Shown here one piece after another: positions 24,828 to 33,496 of a stretch of 46,721 nucleotides of DNA. The DNA comes from Bacillota bacterium (lineage in GTDB: Bacteria; Bacillota; Clostridia; Acetivibrionales; DSM-1351), in the NCBI GenBank assembly GCA_023441625.1, contig JAEZOA010000084.1, positions 1 through 46,721 of the forward strand, written 5' to 3'. How positions within the stretch are numbered: the first letter of the stretch is position 1; each line of letters opens with the position of its first letter. A program made the position numbers and the translations under genes. The notes under the pieces are model-generated. The model was not told the origin of the DNA. It was given only the letters and a program-made list of their open reading frames with translations, and ran no database searches.

Positions 24828-25373
24828 ATGAAAAAATTTGTTTGTTCAATTTGTGGATATGTGCATACTGGGGATACTGCTCCAGATAATTGCCCACAAT
24901 GTAAGGCGCCAAAGGAGAAGTTCTTGGAGCAGACTGAGACTTCTGCACAATGGGCTGATGAGCATAGAATAGGTGTAGCTCAGGATGTTGACGCTGAAAT
25001 AGTGGAAGGCTTAAGAGCTAACTTTATGGGTGAATGTACAGAGGTTGGAATGTATCTTGCTATGGCAAGACAGGCTGAGCGTGAAGGTTATCCAGAAATC
25101 GGTGCTTTTTACAAGCTTGCTGCTTGGGAAGAAGCTGAACATGCTGCAAAATTTGCAGAATTGCTGGGTGAAGTAGTTCACGCAGATACTAAGAAAAATC
25201 TTCAGTTGAGAGCAGAAGCAGAAGCTGGAGCTTGCAAAGGTAAGAAGGATTTGGCAACAAGGGCAAAACAGCTGAATCTTGATGCTATTCACGATACAGT
25301 TCATGAAATGTGCAAGGACGAAGCAAGACACGGAGCTGGTTTTGAGGGATTGTTGAAGAGATATTTCAAATAA
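24828..25373 (+). CDS. Reverse rubrerythrin (N-terminal rubredoxin domain)
   Basis: A 181-residue rubrerythrin with inverted order. The rubredoxin-like domain comes first (CSICG at 6-9, CPQC at 22-25), then the ferritin-like four-helix domain with EVGMY, EEAEHAAKF and DEARHG diiron motifs. Such reverse rubrerythrins in Clostridium are oxygen- and peroxide-inducible NADH-linked peroxidases under PerR control (family knowledge). ATG 24828 is directly behind AGGAGGAG; the reading frame upstream has no better start. It is a single gene with a strong terminator. It complements the classical rubrerythrin at 17541. Confidence 0.93.
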   Translation: MKKFVCSICGYVHTGDTAPDNCPQCKAPKEKFLEQTETSAQWADEHRIGVAQDVDAEIVEGLRANFMGECTEVGMYLAMARQAEREGYPEIGAFYKLAAWEEAEHAAKFAELLGEVVHADTKKNLQLRAEAEAGACKGKKDLATRAKQLNLDAIHDTVHEMCKDEARHGAGFEGLLKRYFK

Positions 25374-25402
25374 GCCGACCACATTACAGTTGTGATACAC
25401 AG

Positions 25403-25447
25403 AGCCCCTATGATCCATTAAAAAATAGTGGATTGTAGGGGTTTTTT
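25403..25447 (+). terminator. Rho-independent terminator of reverse rubrerythrin
   Basis: An 18-bp stem (25403-25420 with 25426 onward, several G-U pairs, AGCCCCTATGATCCATTA as left arm) runs into a T-run ending near 25447. Confidence 0.88.
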
Positions 25448-25512
25448 ATGTAAAGTACATTTCAGGTCATAAATTTAACATTTCATGCCGAAAACGGTTT
25501 TTGGTTATTTTT

Positions 25513-25541
25513 TTGTGATAAGCTATTTGTATCTATATTAG
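25513..25541 (+). promoter_or_regulatory. Possible promoter of the secreted transglutaminase-like gene
   Basis: TTGTGA (25513-25518), 17 bases, TATTAG (25536-25541). It predicts a leader of about 110 bases that ends in a small hairpin, GCCAC-N8-GTGGC (25621-25638), six bases before the GGAGG. No known riboswitch class was recognised. Confidence 0.35.
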
Positions 25542-25653
25542 AGCAGTTCCTCAATCTCAATGGAGTTGTTATAGGGTAAATTTAAAAGGTTATTTTTATG
25601 GAAAAGAAGTACCAATTTGTGCCACCGTTCACAGTGGCGAAATGGAGGCTAAT

Positions 25654-28164
25654 ATGAAAAAAGTGTTATCAAAAGCTATGGCAATTGCTTTAAGTTTGGC
25701 GATAGTTGTAAGTGCAGTTATGCTTATACCCAAAGAGGCTTCTGCTAATGTGTATGGACCCGACCGTATTATCAACATCGGTACCCAACAATCCATACTT
25801 AAGGATTACAAAAAAGCTTATGCTAGAAACAAAGAGCTGTGGAATGCTCAAAGAACTGATAGTGACGCAATTGAAAAGAATAAAACAGGTAGTAATGATA
25901 AAGATATCATTGCCTTGGCAAAAAAAATTACTGCATCCTCCAAGGATGATTATTCAAAAATAAGAGCTATTCATGATTGGGTGGCCACAAACATTTATTA
26001 TGACTATCCTGCCTACAGAGGAGAAAAAGATTTAGCTGGAGATGTGGCGTCTCCCCAATCTCCAGCCGTTGTAGTGGAGAGGAAACGTGCAGTTTGTGGA
26101 GGCTATGCGGGAACTACTGTCGCTTTGCTTCGTGCTGTAGGTATTCCAGCTAAAACAATTAGTGGAGTTGTTAAATCTGATAGCAAAGTAGGACATGCTT
26201 GGTCACAAGCTTGGCTAAGCAGCGAAAAAAGATGGGTTATAATGGATACAACTTGGGATTCAGGTAATAAATATGATAACGGTAAGTATACTAAAGGAAG
26301 TATGAAAACTGAGTATTTTGATATATCCCTTTCAGAATTGTCGCGCAGTCATTTAATGACTGATACATCAGAGGTATGGAATAAAATTATGTGGTATCCT
26401 AATATCAAAGGTCAACCGAATACATATATTGCAGTGAAGTATATGTCTGGACTGACTTGGAAAAACCCAGGTACAAATCCAGGTTATAAATTTGCTGGCT
26501 GGTTTAAGGATCCGGATTTTAAAGCTGCTTGGAATTTTAATAAGGACAAAGCTGCAACAGATGTAAATCTATATGCTAAATGGACTCCTGAAATTTATAC
26601 AGTAAAGTTTGATTCAAATGGCGGAAGTTCGGTCGCAAGCGTGAAGACTACATATAACACAAGGCTCACAAAGCCAAAGGATCCAACAAGAGAGGGATAT
26701 ATATTTGCAGGTTGGACCTATAAAAAGAATGGAACAACGTTCTGGAATTTTGTTAGAGAACCGAACATATCTACCGTAAAAGGTAATATAACCCTCTATG
26801 CTTCATGGCAAAAGCCCTTTACCATCACATTTGATAGTTGCGGCGGTACTAAAGTTTCAAGCAATAAAACAGGTTTAAATGGCAAAGTGCTACAGCCAAA
26901 AGAAACACCAAAGAGAGAAGGATATACCTTTGCAGGCTGGTATTATAAGAAAAATGCAAAGGATGCAGACAGGCCTGTTTATTTTGGCGAAGCTTTAGTA
27001 AAGAAAGACACTACACTTTATGCAAGGTGGACACCGGGTGGATCTAAAACAGGTACAACTACCACAAAACCTGTAGAAACACCAAAGCTAACACCAGCAC
27101 CAGCGCCGACACCAGCACCAGCGCCGACACCAGCACCTGCACCGACACCAGGGGCCGAAGTAACACCTGTACCAACAGCAGCACCAATCGAAAACGGCAC
27201 ATATAATATTAAAGCAGCTACCAATACAAGACTGAGCATTGATGTCCCAGGCTCAAGTATGGTAAGTGCTACAGGATTAATTTTTTACACCAGTACAACA
27301 AGCAAAAACCAAAAGTTTAACATTACCAATGTAGGAGGTAATCAATATACAATTACAGCTGTTCATTCAGGTAAAAACTGGACCAGTGCAGGAGTTAAGG
27401 GCGAGAAAATCACCCAAAGTGATATAAATAACAGCAGCAATCAAAAATTTACTATAACAATGTACAGTGACGGAACCTATAGAATACAAGATAGCAATGG
27501 GCTTTTTGTGGGCATTTCTGGTAGTGAAATAACTAAAAACAGTAATGTATTGTTGTGGACAGAATCAACATATCAAACCCAGAATTTTGTATTCACCAAA
27601 TTAAAGACAGTTGCTGCGGCAACACCAGCACCGACACCAACTCCAACACCGACACCAACACCGACACCAAAGCCAACAGAAACACCGGAGGAGTCCCTTG
27701 TACCATCTAAGGTTGAGTCCATTACCAGCGCTACAGATACAAACAAAAATACAATTAAGGAGGGTTGGTATTACTTAGTTTGTCAGAACAATTATATCCG
27801 AGTGAATAATAAAGAGGCTTTATTAACAAAAGAAGACTATGCAAATCAATTTTATATAAGACACTTGGGTGGTACAATTTATTCCATAAGAAGCATGTTT
27901 GGCACATATCTATCCACTGAAGATATCAAGCCAAGAAGCGGAGACACGGTACCGGCAAAACTAATCCAAGAAGATAGCAACAACGTTGACGGTTGGGTAA
28001 TAAATATAGACCCAAAGACTAATGTTTGTACCATTCATCCATTGAATAACAAGGATTTGGTAATCAGTGGCAGCGATAATAAAATAGTGCTGGCAGATGC
28101 TACAAAGGCAAAGGACACTGCTAAAATCACACTTGTTCCTGTAAGTAGGGAACCTTATAAATGA
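25654..28164 (+). CDS. Large secreted transglutaminase-like protein with InlB-type repeats and ricin-like domains
   Basis: An 836-residue exported protein with a signal peptide (about 1-32). Residues about 85-205 are a transglutaminase-like cysteine protease fold with an intact triad: Cys148 (AVCGGYAG), His181 (GHAWSQAW) and Asp198 (VIMDTTWD). Then come three Listeria-Bacteroides (InlB B-type, Flg_new) repeats, about residues 245-465, each with FAGWxxK...LYAKW-like ends. A proline linker of TPAPAP units (about 480-510) is followed by a ricin-type beta-trefoil-like region (about 515-650), a second PT linker and a last similar domain. It is likely a surface or extracellular protein that binds glycans and processes peptides or cross-links. 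No sortase motif is visible. ATG 25654 fits GGAGG at 25644; a strong terminator follows. The substrate is unknown. Confidence 0.82.
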   Translation: MKKVLSKAMAIALSLAIVVSAVMLIPKEASANVYGPDRIINIGTQQSILKDYKKAYARNKELWNAQRTDSDAIEKNKTGSNDKDIIALAKKITASSKDDYSKIRAIHDWVATNIYYDYPAYRGEKDLAGDVASPQSPAVVVERKRAVCGGYAGTTVALLRAVGIPAKTISGVVKSDSKVGHAWSQAWLSSEKRWVIMDTTWDSGNKYDNGKYTKGSMKTEYFDISLSELSRSHLMTDTSEVWNKIMWYPNIKGQPNTYIAVKYMSGLTWKNPGTNPGYKFAGWFKDPDFKAAWNFNKDKAATDVNLYAKWTPEIYTVKFDSNGGSSVASVKTTYNTRLTKPKDPTREGYIFAGWTYKKNGTTFWNFVREPNISTVKGNITLYASWQKPFTITFDSCGGTKVSSNKTGLNGKVLQPKETPKREGYTFAGWYYKKNAKDADRPVYFGEALVKKDTTLYARWTPGGSKTGTTTTKPVETPKLTPAPAPTPAPAPTPAPAPTPGAEVTPVPTAAPIENGTYNIKAATNTRLSIDVPGSSMVSATGLIFYTSTTSKNQKFNITNVGGNQYTITAVHSGKNWTSAGVKGEKITQSDINNSSNQKFTITMYSDGTYRIQDSNGLFVGISGSEITKNSNVLLWTESTYQTQNFVFTKLKTVAAATPAPTPTPTPTPTPTPKPTETPEESLVPSKVESITSATDTNKNTIKEGWYYLVCQNNYIRVNNKEALLTKEDYANQFYIRHLGGTIYSIRSMFGTYLSTEDIKPRSGDTVPAKLIQEDSNNVDGWVINIDPKTNVCTIHPLNNKDLVISGSDNKIVLADATKAKDTAKITLVPVSREPYK

Positions 28165-28244
28165 GTGTTAGGGCAATCAAATTCAAACTAGTACAATTGG
28201 TTATCCTTATGAAAATATAGCTAAAAATCTTGATGAAATGTGTC

Positions 28245-28283
28245 AAATGGTGTGTATGGAGGAATTCTACACACCATTTTTTT
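28245..28283 (+). terminator. Rho-independent terminator of the transglutaminase-like gene
   Basis: AAATGGTGTGTA (28245-28256) pairs perfectly with 28268-28279, followed by a T-run. Confidence 0.88.
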
Positions 28284-28357
28284 GAGTACACGCTCTCCTT
28301 ACACATTCCATGCCCTTAAGTAATGGGAACACTGGATTGTGGTGATTGCGGAGTTTA

Positions 28358-29110
28358 TTATAATGTGTACGCATATCGCTTGCGGTACTCAAGTGGTGTT
28401 ATGGATACGTATTTCTTAAAAAGATAGCAAAATTGAGAAGATGTGGAAAACCCACATTCCATCGCAATATCAATGATGTTTTTATCAGTCCGAATTAGTT
28501 TTTCTTTTGCACTTTCAATACGCCGAACCATAAGATAATGGTTCGGTGAATAACCTGTGAACTCTTTGAATTTATGTCTAAAATGGTCAAAGCTATAATA
28601 TGATAATTCGGCTAGCTTGTAAAAATTGATTTTCTCATTATAATGTACATCAATGTAATTTTTAATATAGGTAAAGCAATTAGAATCATCCTGCTTCCTA
28701 GAGTCATTTATCATGCGGTCAATTTGAATTATTATTTCAACTACTAATGTATTTAAGCGTAATTCGAAATGACTCCTTTTATTAGCAAATTCCTGTTTGA
28801 TTTCTTGCATATAAGATAATATTTTACCATCGATATCTTGAAATACCCCACCCTTTATTATAATAGGTAGGTTGAATAGAAAACCTATTGCTAGAAACTC
28901 TGTATCTTCAATGTAACTACGGTTATGAACGCAATTAATAGGCATAATAGAAAAGGTGTTTTCCTCAAAAGAAAAATCAACGCCATCAATATTTGAAGTT
29001 CCCTTTCCAGAAATGTAATAAACTAATTCACAACAGGGATGTTTATGATATTCATAATAATTTGTTTTTTTATGTATATCATAAAATAAATACTCCAGTT
29101 TTGCCTGCAT
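28358..29110 (-). CDS. AraC family regulator with N-terminal cupin
   Basis: A 250-residue regulator. An N-terminal cupin-like sensing domain (HKHPCCELVYYISGKG, about 22-37) is followed by the C-terminal double helix-turn-helix of AraC/XylS proteins (about 150-250: LAELSYYSFDHFRHKFKEFT, then IDIAMECGFSTSSQFCYLFK and ITPLEYRKRY). Such proteins usually sense sugars or sugar acids. It is divergent from the IlvD-type dehydratase with 191 bases between, so it probably controls that gene. ATG 29110 has GGAGG at the right distance. Confidence 0.88.
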   Translation of the reverse strand: MQAKLEYLFYDIHKKTNYYEYHKHPCCELVYYISGKGTSNIDGVDFSFEENTFSIMPINCVHNRSYIEDTEFLAIGFLFNLPIIIKGGVFQDIDGKILSYMQEIKQEFANKRSHFELRLNTLVVEIIIQIDRMINDSRKQDDSNCFTYIKNYIDVHYNEKINFYKLAELSYYSFDHFRHKFKEFTGYSPNHYLMVRRIESAKEKLIRTDKNIIDIAMECGFSTSSQFCYLFKKYVSITPLEYRKRYAYTL

Positions 29111-29301
29111 ACGAATTCCTCCGCCCTTTATGGAATAACCAAAATCGATAATAATTATCCCATTTCTATTATATAAAAGTGCTTATTATATTGATATTAT
29201 AAGTATACCACACAGTTATATATTATATTGCATAACCAATACACGATATAACTAAAACCGAATAAAAAAACTATAAAGTATTAAGTTCAGGAGGGTAAAG
29301 T

Positions 29302-30954
29302 ATGAAAAGTGATATAATCAAAAAAGGGTATGATAAAACAGGGCATAGAGCATTGTTGCATTCCACAGGTTTGACTAGAAAAGCTATCGAGAAACCATTT
29401 ATAGGCATTGCTAGCAGTTTTACTGACCTTGTTCCAGGACATGTTGATATGAGAAGTCTTGAAAGGCAAATTGAAAAAGGCATTCATTCTGGAGGTGGAC
29501 AGTCTTTCATATTTGGTATACCAGCATTGTGCGATGGAATTACAATGGGGCATATTGGAATGCATTACTCACTGCCTTCCAGAGAGTTAATTGCAGATTC
29601 CATAGAGTCTGTTTCAGTTGCACATGCACTGGATGGATTAGTTCTCTTAACAAATTGTGATAAAATTACACCAGGAATGTTAATAGGTGCTATGAGGCTT
29701 GATATACCTGCTGTTGTTGTTACTGCTGGCCCAATGATGACAGGCAGATACCTAGGTGAAAAACTGACATTGATCAAGAATGCATTTGAAGCTGTAGGAA
29801 CATTTAGAGCTGGAAAGATTAGCGAAGAGGAACTTTTATGCTTCCAGATGGAAGCTTGTCCAGGGGCTGGTTCGTGTCAAGGCTTGTATACAGCAAATAC
29901 AATGGCTTGCTTATGTGAAGCTATGGGAATTTCACTTCCTGGTGGTGGCACTGCATTGGCAAATTCTGCAAAAAGGAAGAGGATAGCCTATGAAAGTGGA
30001 GAAAGAATAGTTGACTTAGTCAAGAATGGAATATCTATAAGAAAAATAATAAACGAAACTGCCTTAGACAATGCAATTTATGTTGATATGGCTTTAGGTG
30101 GGTCAACAAACACTGTTTTACATTTGCCTGCAATTGCTTCTGAAGGAAATATGCGGATTTCTTATGATAAATTTTCAGAAATAAATTTAAAAGCCCCATA
30201 TATTTCGCCATTACAACCATCTGGTGATTATACTATGGAGGATTTGGAATATGCAGGTGGTATTATGGCAGTTATGAAAACCATAAAACCGTTATTGCAG
30301 GATAATATTACTGTTTCTGGGAGCAATATTTTAGAATTAGCAGAGTCAGGAGTTGTTTCCGATACAGAAGTCATAAGACCATTTGATAATCCTATCAGCT
30401 CTAACGGAGGAATTGCCATTCTATATGGAAATCTAGCACCTGAAGGGGCTGTTGTTAAAGTTGCTGCAATGAGTTCAAATATGAAGAGTTTCAAAGGCAA
30501 GGCGAGGGTTTATGATTCTGAAGAAGAAGCAATGAAAGCTATTTTAGGAAATGATATTGTCCGAGGAGACTTTATTGTTATCCGATATGAAGGCCCTAAA
30601 GGAGGACCGGGTATGAGAGAGATGCTGTCTCCTTCCTCTGCTTTGATGGGGCTTGGATTAAGAGATAGTGTTGCCTTGATGACAGATGGAAGGTTTTCAG
30701 GGGGAACCAGGGGTAACTGTATAGGACATGTGGCACCTGAAGCTTTTGAAGGTGGCCCTATTGCCTTAATTCAAGAAGGTGACTTAATTGAATATGATGT
30801 TAATGCAAAAACTATTAATCTATTAGTTAATGAGTCCGAGATTAAAAGAAGAAAAAAATATTGGAGCCCAATTGAGCCAAAAGTAAAATGCGGATATCTT
30901 TCGAAATATATTAAATTGGTTTCGTCTGCAAATGGAGGAGCAGTTTGTAAATAA
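29302..30954 (+). CDS. IlvD/Edd family dehydratase
   Basis: A 550-residue Fe-S dehydratase. The three cluster cysteines are present at 77 (ALCDG), 119 (NCDKITPG) and 192 (GSCQGLYTANT), and so is the active-site region GRFSGGTRGNCIGHVAPEA. Length and motifs fit dihydroxy-acid dehydratase, which makes branched-chain 2-keto acids. The gene is not in an ilv/leu operon but faces an AraC regulator. Family members in that setting often dehydrate sugar acids such as gluconate, xylonate or arabinonate. I therefore leave the substrate open. ATG 29302 is preceded by AGGAGGG. No aldolase or transporter gene follows in the window. Confidence 0.85.
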   Translation: MKSDIIKKGYDKTGHRALLHSTGLTRKAIEKPFIGIASSFTDLVPGHVDMRSLERQIEKGIHSGGGQSFIFGIPALCDGITMGHIGMHYSLPSRELIADSIESVSVAHALDGLVLLTNCDKITPGMLIGAMRLDIPAVVVTAGPMMTGRYLGEKLTLIKNAFEAVGTFRAGKISEEELLCFQMEACPGAGSCQGLYTANTMACLCEAMGISLPGGGTALANSAKRKRIAYESGERIVDLVKNGISIRKIINETALDNAIYVDMALGGSTNTVLHLPAIASEGNMRISYDKFSEINLKAPYISPLQPSGDYTMEDLEYAGGIMAVMKTIKPLLQDNITVSGSNILELAESGVVSDTEVIRPFDNPISSNGGIAILYGNLAPEGAVVKVAAMSSNMKSFKGKARVYDSEEEAMKAILGNDIVRGDFIVIRYEGPKGGPGMREMLSPSSALMGLGLRDSVALMTDGRFSGGTRGNCIGHVAPEAFEGGPIALIQEGDLIEYDVNAKTINLLVNESEIKRRKKYWSPIEPKVKCGYLSKYIKLVSSANGGAVCK

Positions 30955-31087
30955 ATCAAGAAAGAATAGAAAACCGGTAAAAGATTATTTAAAATAGCAT
31001 ATAATATCATAAAAGTAGCTTTTTTTCTATATTTCGAGCTAGAATGTCGAAATTCTGGAGTCAACGGTGATAAAATAGGGTATTTCG

Positions 31088-31116
31088 TTGAAATGTGTTG
31101 TTCGGCATGATATAAT
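31088..31116 (+). promoter_or_regulatory. Promoter of the LytTR response regulator
   Basis: TTGAAA (31088-31093), a 17-base spacer and a perfect TATAAT (31111-31116), giving a short leader of about 20 bases. Confidence 0.75.
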
Positions 31117-31142
31117 TCATGAATCAAGGAGGGCAGTGGTTT

Positions 31143-31877
31143 ATGAGAATTGCTATATGTGATGATGACAAAGTATTTATAGATGCAGCCAAAACCCAAA
31201 TAGATAAATGGCTGTCGCTTTCGGCTATATCCTCACAAATCTTAATATTTAACAACGGTGGTGATTTAATCACGGAAAATAGGCGGAAGCCCATTGATAT
31301 TATATTTTTAGATATTGTGATGCCTATTTTGAATGGTATTGATACAGCAAAGAAAATAAGAGAATTTGACGATAAAGCAAAAATCATTTTTCTGACCTCT
31401 GCCAAAGAATTTGCAATTGCCTCATATAAGGTGGAAGCAAGCGATTATCTGTTAAAACCTGTGGATTATGATGAGCTTTCCAAAGCACTTTATAAAGTAA
31501 CTAAAGAGCTGCAAAAGACGCAAAGGAGCATAGTCATACATATTGCTGACGGATTTAAAAAGTTGTATCTTAATGAAATTGAGTATGCAGAAGCAGCACA
31601 TAAAGGAACAACCATTTCTTTAATATCAGGAGTTATATTGAAATCTGTTGACCCTTTATATTGTTTTGAACAGCAACTGAGTATTGAAGCAGGTTTTTTC
31701 AAATGCCACAGGAGTTATATTGTAAATTTGTTGAACATAGATACTTTTATCAAAGGGGAAGTCATAACCAAAACAGGTTACAGAGTCCCGATATCACGAA
31801 AAGCGCAAAAGGATTTTAAAGAAGCATATATTTCGTTTTGTTTTCTAAGCGCGAAGGAAGAGAATTTCTTTGATTAA
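31143..31877 (+). CDS. LytTR family response regulator without adjacent kinase
   Basis: A 244-residue AgrA/LytR-type regulator. The receiver domain has acidic residues in ICDDD (about 5-9), the phosphoacceptor D57 (IIFLDIVMP) and K about 107 (LLKPVD). The C-terminal LytTR DNA-binding domain shows FKCHRSYIVNLLNID and VITKTGYRVPISRK. These regulators control virulence, bacteriocin or cell-surface genes, usually with a GHKL kinase. No kinase gene is next to it, and the space downstream holds a decayed gene on the other strand. ATG 31143 has AAGGAGGG. Whether it controls the exporter cluster beginning at 32492 is unknown. Confidence 0.87.
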   Translation: MRIAICDDDKVFIDAAKTQIDKWLSLSAISSQILIFNNGGDLITENRRKPIDIIFLDIVMPILNGIDTAKKIREFDDKAKIIFLTSAKEFAIASYKVEASDYLLKPVDYDELSKALYKVTKELQKTQRSIVIHIADGFKKLYLNEIEYAEAAHKGTTISLISGVILKSVDPLYCFEQQLSIEAGFFKCHRSYIVNLLNIDTFIKGEVITKTGYRVPISRKAQKDFKEAYISFCFLSAKEENFFD

Positions 31878-32196
31878 GTTATTGTCAGAAAAACAAAATC
31901 AGTATTTTTGTGTCTCTTAGCAAGAATTTCAAAGCAGGCACCCTTACCTTTATCTAGAGTACAAAAATTTTGCCCTTTACATTCGCTACAGGGTAAATGT
32001 TGGTTCATATCAATTTTAATATCTTCTACAAACCCGATTTTAAAGGGAGTAAACCTATTTATTCGGACTGATATTTCTCCGTCCCCTAACCCGAGTTCTT
32101 CACTCCAGTAACCTATCTTATCAATTAATTCAGGTCTTAGACATTGGCAATGTCAATCCCATTCTGCTAAAGGTAACAAGACTTATAAATGCAGGT
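31874..32196 (-). pseudogene. Decayed small gene with frameshifts
   Basis: On the minus strand AAGGAG precedes ATG 32196, whose frame stops after 24 codons. A shift of one base then opens a frame reading ELIDKIGYWSEELG, GEISVRINRFTPF and CSECKG until a stop. A second shift continues with DKGKGACFEILAKRH to a stop at 31874, which overlaps the end of the LytTR gene. Together this would be a protein of about 100 residues with a CxxC motif. I do not recognise the family. Sequencing error could mimic the shifts, but two in 320 bases make decay more likely. Confidence 0.5.
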
Positions 32197-32491
32197 ATCA
32201 TGTTTTTCTCTCCTTTTAGTTACTATCTACAAGCTTTTTGCAAACTCTCTTTAAAAGTTTATATCCTCTATGACTAATTTACATAATATCCATACATATC
32301 TATAGTATGTTTTTAAATTCGTTTTGCTACGAGTATTGAGTTGTATAAAAACGGAATTTTTGTTTTAGAGCCACAATTTTGAATATTTTAGAAAAATTTT
32401 AGAATTTGGTTAGAGGCATTTTATTCTTGACTTTTATAATTAAATTGTAGCATGAAGCTATAAAAAATTAATTTGATTGGAGAGATTGAAA
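32197..32491. other. AT-rich intergenic region before the secreted-protein/exporter cluster
   Basis: No gene is supported. A perfect-looking -35 TTGACT is at 32427-32432, but only a weak TAGCAT lies 15 bases later. A TATAAT at 32435-32440 has no good -35. The promoter of the cluster is probably here but is not fixed. Confidence 0.4.
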
Positions 32492-33469
32492 ATGAAAAAC
32501 AAAAAGGTAAAGTTAGGAATACTGGTTATGGCAGCGGTCACGTTATTTACTGCTACTGCATTTGCCGCTACCTCTACATCTACTTATAGTAACGGAGGCT
32601 ATGAAGCATTTAAAGAAATCATGAAAAGCTCACAGGAAACAAAGCATTTATCAAGTACTTCTTTTGATGGCACATTTCAAATGTCAGACAATGGCAAAGT
32701 AATTGCAGAAATGACAGGTGATGTCAAAGAAAACCTAGAAGGCAAAGAAGCCAGTGGAAATATCAAGATAAAGCTAATGGACAAGGAGCAAGACCTATCA
32801 TTCTATAAAAGCGGAGAAGCTTCATACCTTGTTGATCAAACTAATGCCAAGTATTATCAGTTGATTAACATGACTAAAGACACAGACATGAAGCATAAAG
32901 AAATCAATAAGGAAGAGGGTATGGAAGAGCAGCACATGGGAAAGACTGGAGAGGCTCTGATGGACTACTTAATGGGTGATCTGAAAGCTCAGTTTGAGTT
33001 GACTCAAAATGCTGATGGTACTAAGAGTATTACAGTGGATTTAAACGAAAATGAGATTCCTGTGCCAATGAATTTATTGGTTGGAATAGCAGCTGAAAAT
33101 AATAGCAATTGTAGCAATATAGAGTGTGAAGATGGTATGGATTTAGCCCAAAAGAGGCTGATGATGGAGAAGATGCCTTTCTTGAAGGAATTCTCTGAAT
33201 TAGGAAAAAATATGCCTAAGCTAAAACAAGACGTCAAATTAACAGGTATTTTATTGAAACTCAATGTAGATGAAAATAACCAGATCAAATCCTTTGATGT
33301 AAAAATCGATACCACAGGAAAAGATGAAAATGGAACAGCTCATGAAGTTTCCTTCTTAGGTTCATCATCTATCAATCACATTAACAGCACTTCTGTTGAT
33401 ACCTTTAGCCCTGACGGGAAGAGTATTGAAACAATAGATGCCAAAGATTTCAACCGTAACGAAGATTAA
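32492..33469 (+). CDS. Secreted protein of unknown function heading an exporter/two-component cluster
   Basis: A 325-residue protein with a clear signal peptide (MKNKKVKLG, hydrophobic core, cleavage near TAFA-AT) and no lipobox. The mature part is rich in charged residues and methionine. It has segments such as FDGTFQMSDNGKVIAEMTG and DLSFYKSGEASYLVD that recall secreted LolA/LppX-like sensors of clostridia, but no firm family is recognised. It sits 27 bases before an ABC exporter ATPase gene and may sense or bind the exporter's substrate. ATG 32492 is favoured by GGAGAG upstream. Confidence 0.65.
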   Translation: MKNKKVKLGILVMAAVTLFTATAFAATSTSTYSNGGYEAFKEIMKSSQETKHLSSTSFDGTFQMSDNGKVIAEMTGDVKENLEGKEASGNIKIKLMDKEQDLSFYKSGEASYLVDQTNAKYYQLINMTKDTDMKHKEINKEEGMEEQHMGKTGEALMDYLMGDLKAQFELTQNADGTKSITVDLNENEIPVPMNLLVGIAAENNSNCSNIECEDGMDLAQKRLMMEKMPFLKEFSELGKNMPKLKQDVKLTGILLKLNVDENNQIKSFDVKIDTTGKDENGTAHEVSFLGSSSINHINSTSVDTFSPDGKSIETIDAKDFNRNED

Positions 33470-33496
33470 ATTTGAATAAAAATGGAGAGAGACTAA

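Noticed and set aside
24298..25418. Minus-strand open frames under the DUF445 and reverse rubrerythrin genes
   Set aside because: Low-complexity Ser/Cys-rich translations typical of antisense to conserved genes.
25542..25653. Possible c-di-GMP or other riboswitch before the secreted transglutaminase-like gene
   Set aside because: The conserved GEMM-type segments could not be found; only a small ribosome-site-proximal hairpin is visible.
27018..27239. Minus-strand open frame rich in Gly/Ala/Val across the proline linker
   Set aside because: It is the antisense reading of the TPAPAP-coding repeats of the transglutaminase-like gene, with no start signals.
31908..32111. Plus-strand 67-codon frame behind the LytTR gene
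   Set aside because: No ribosome binding site, and its Pro/Ser/Cys-rich product is antisense to a better-supported decayed minus-strand gene.
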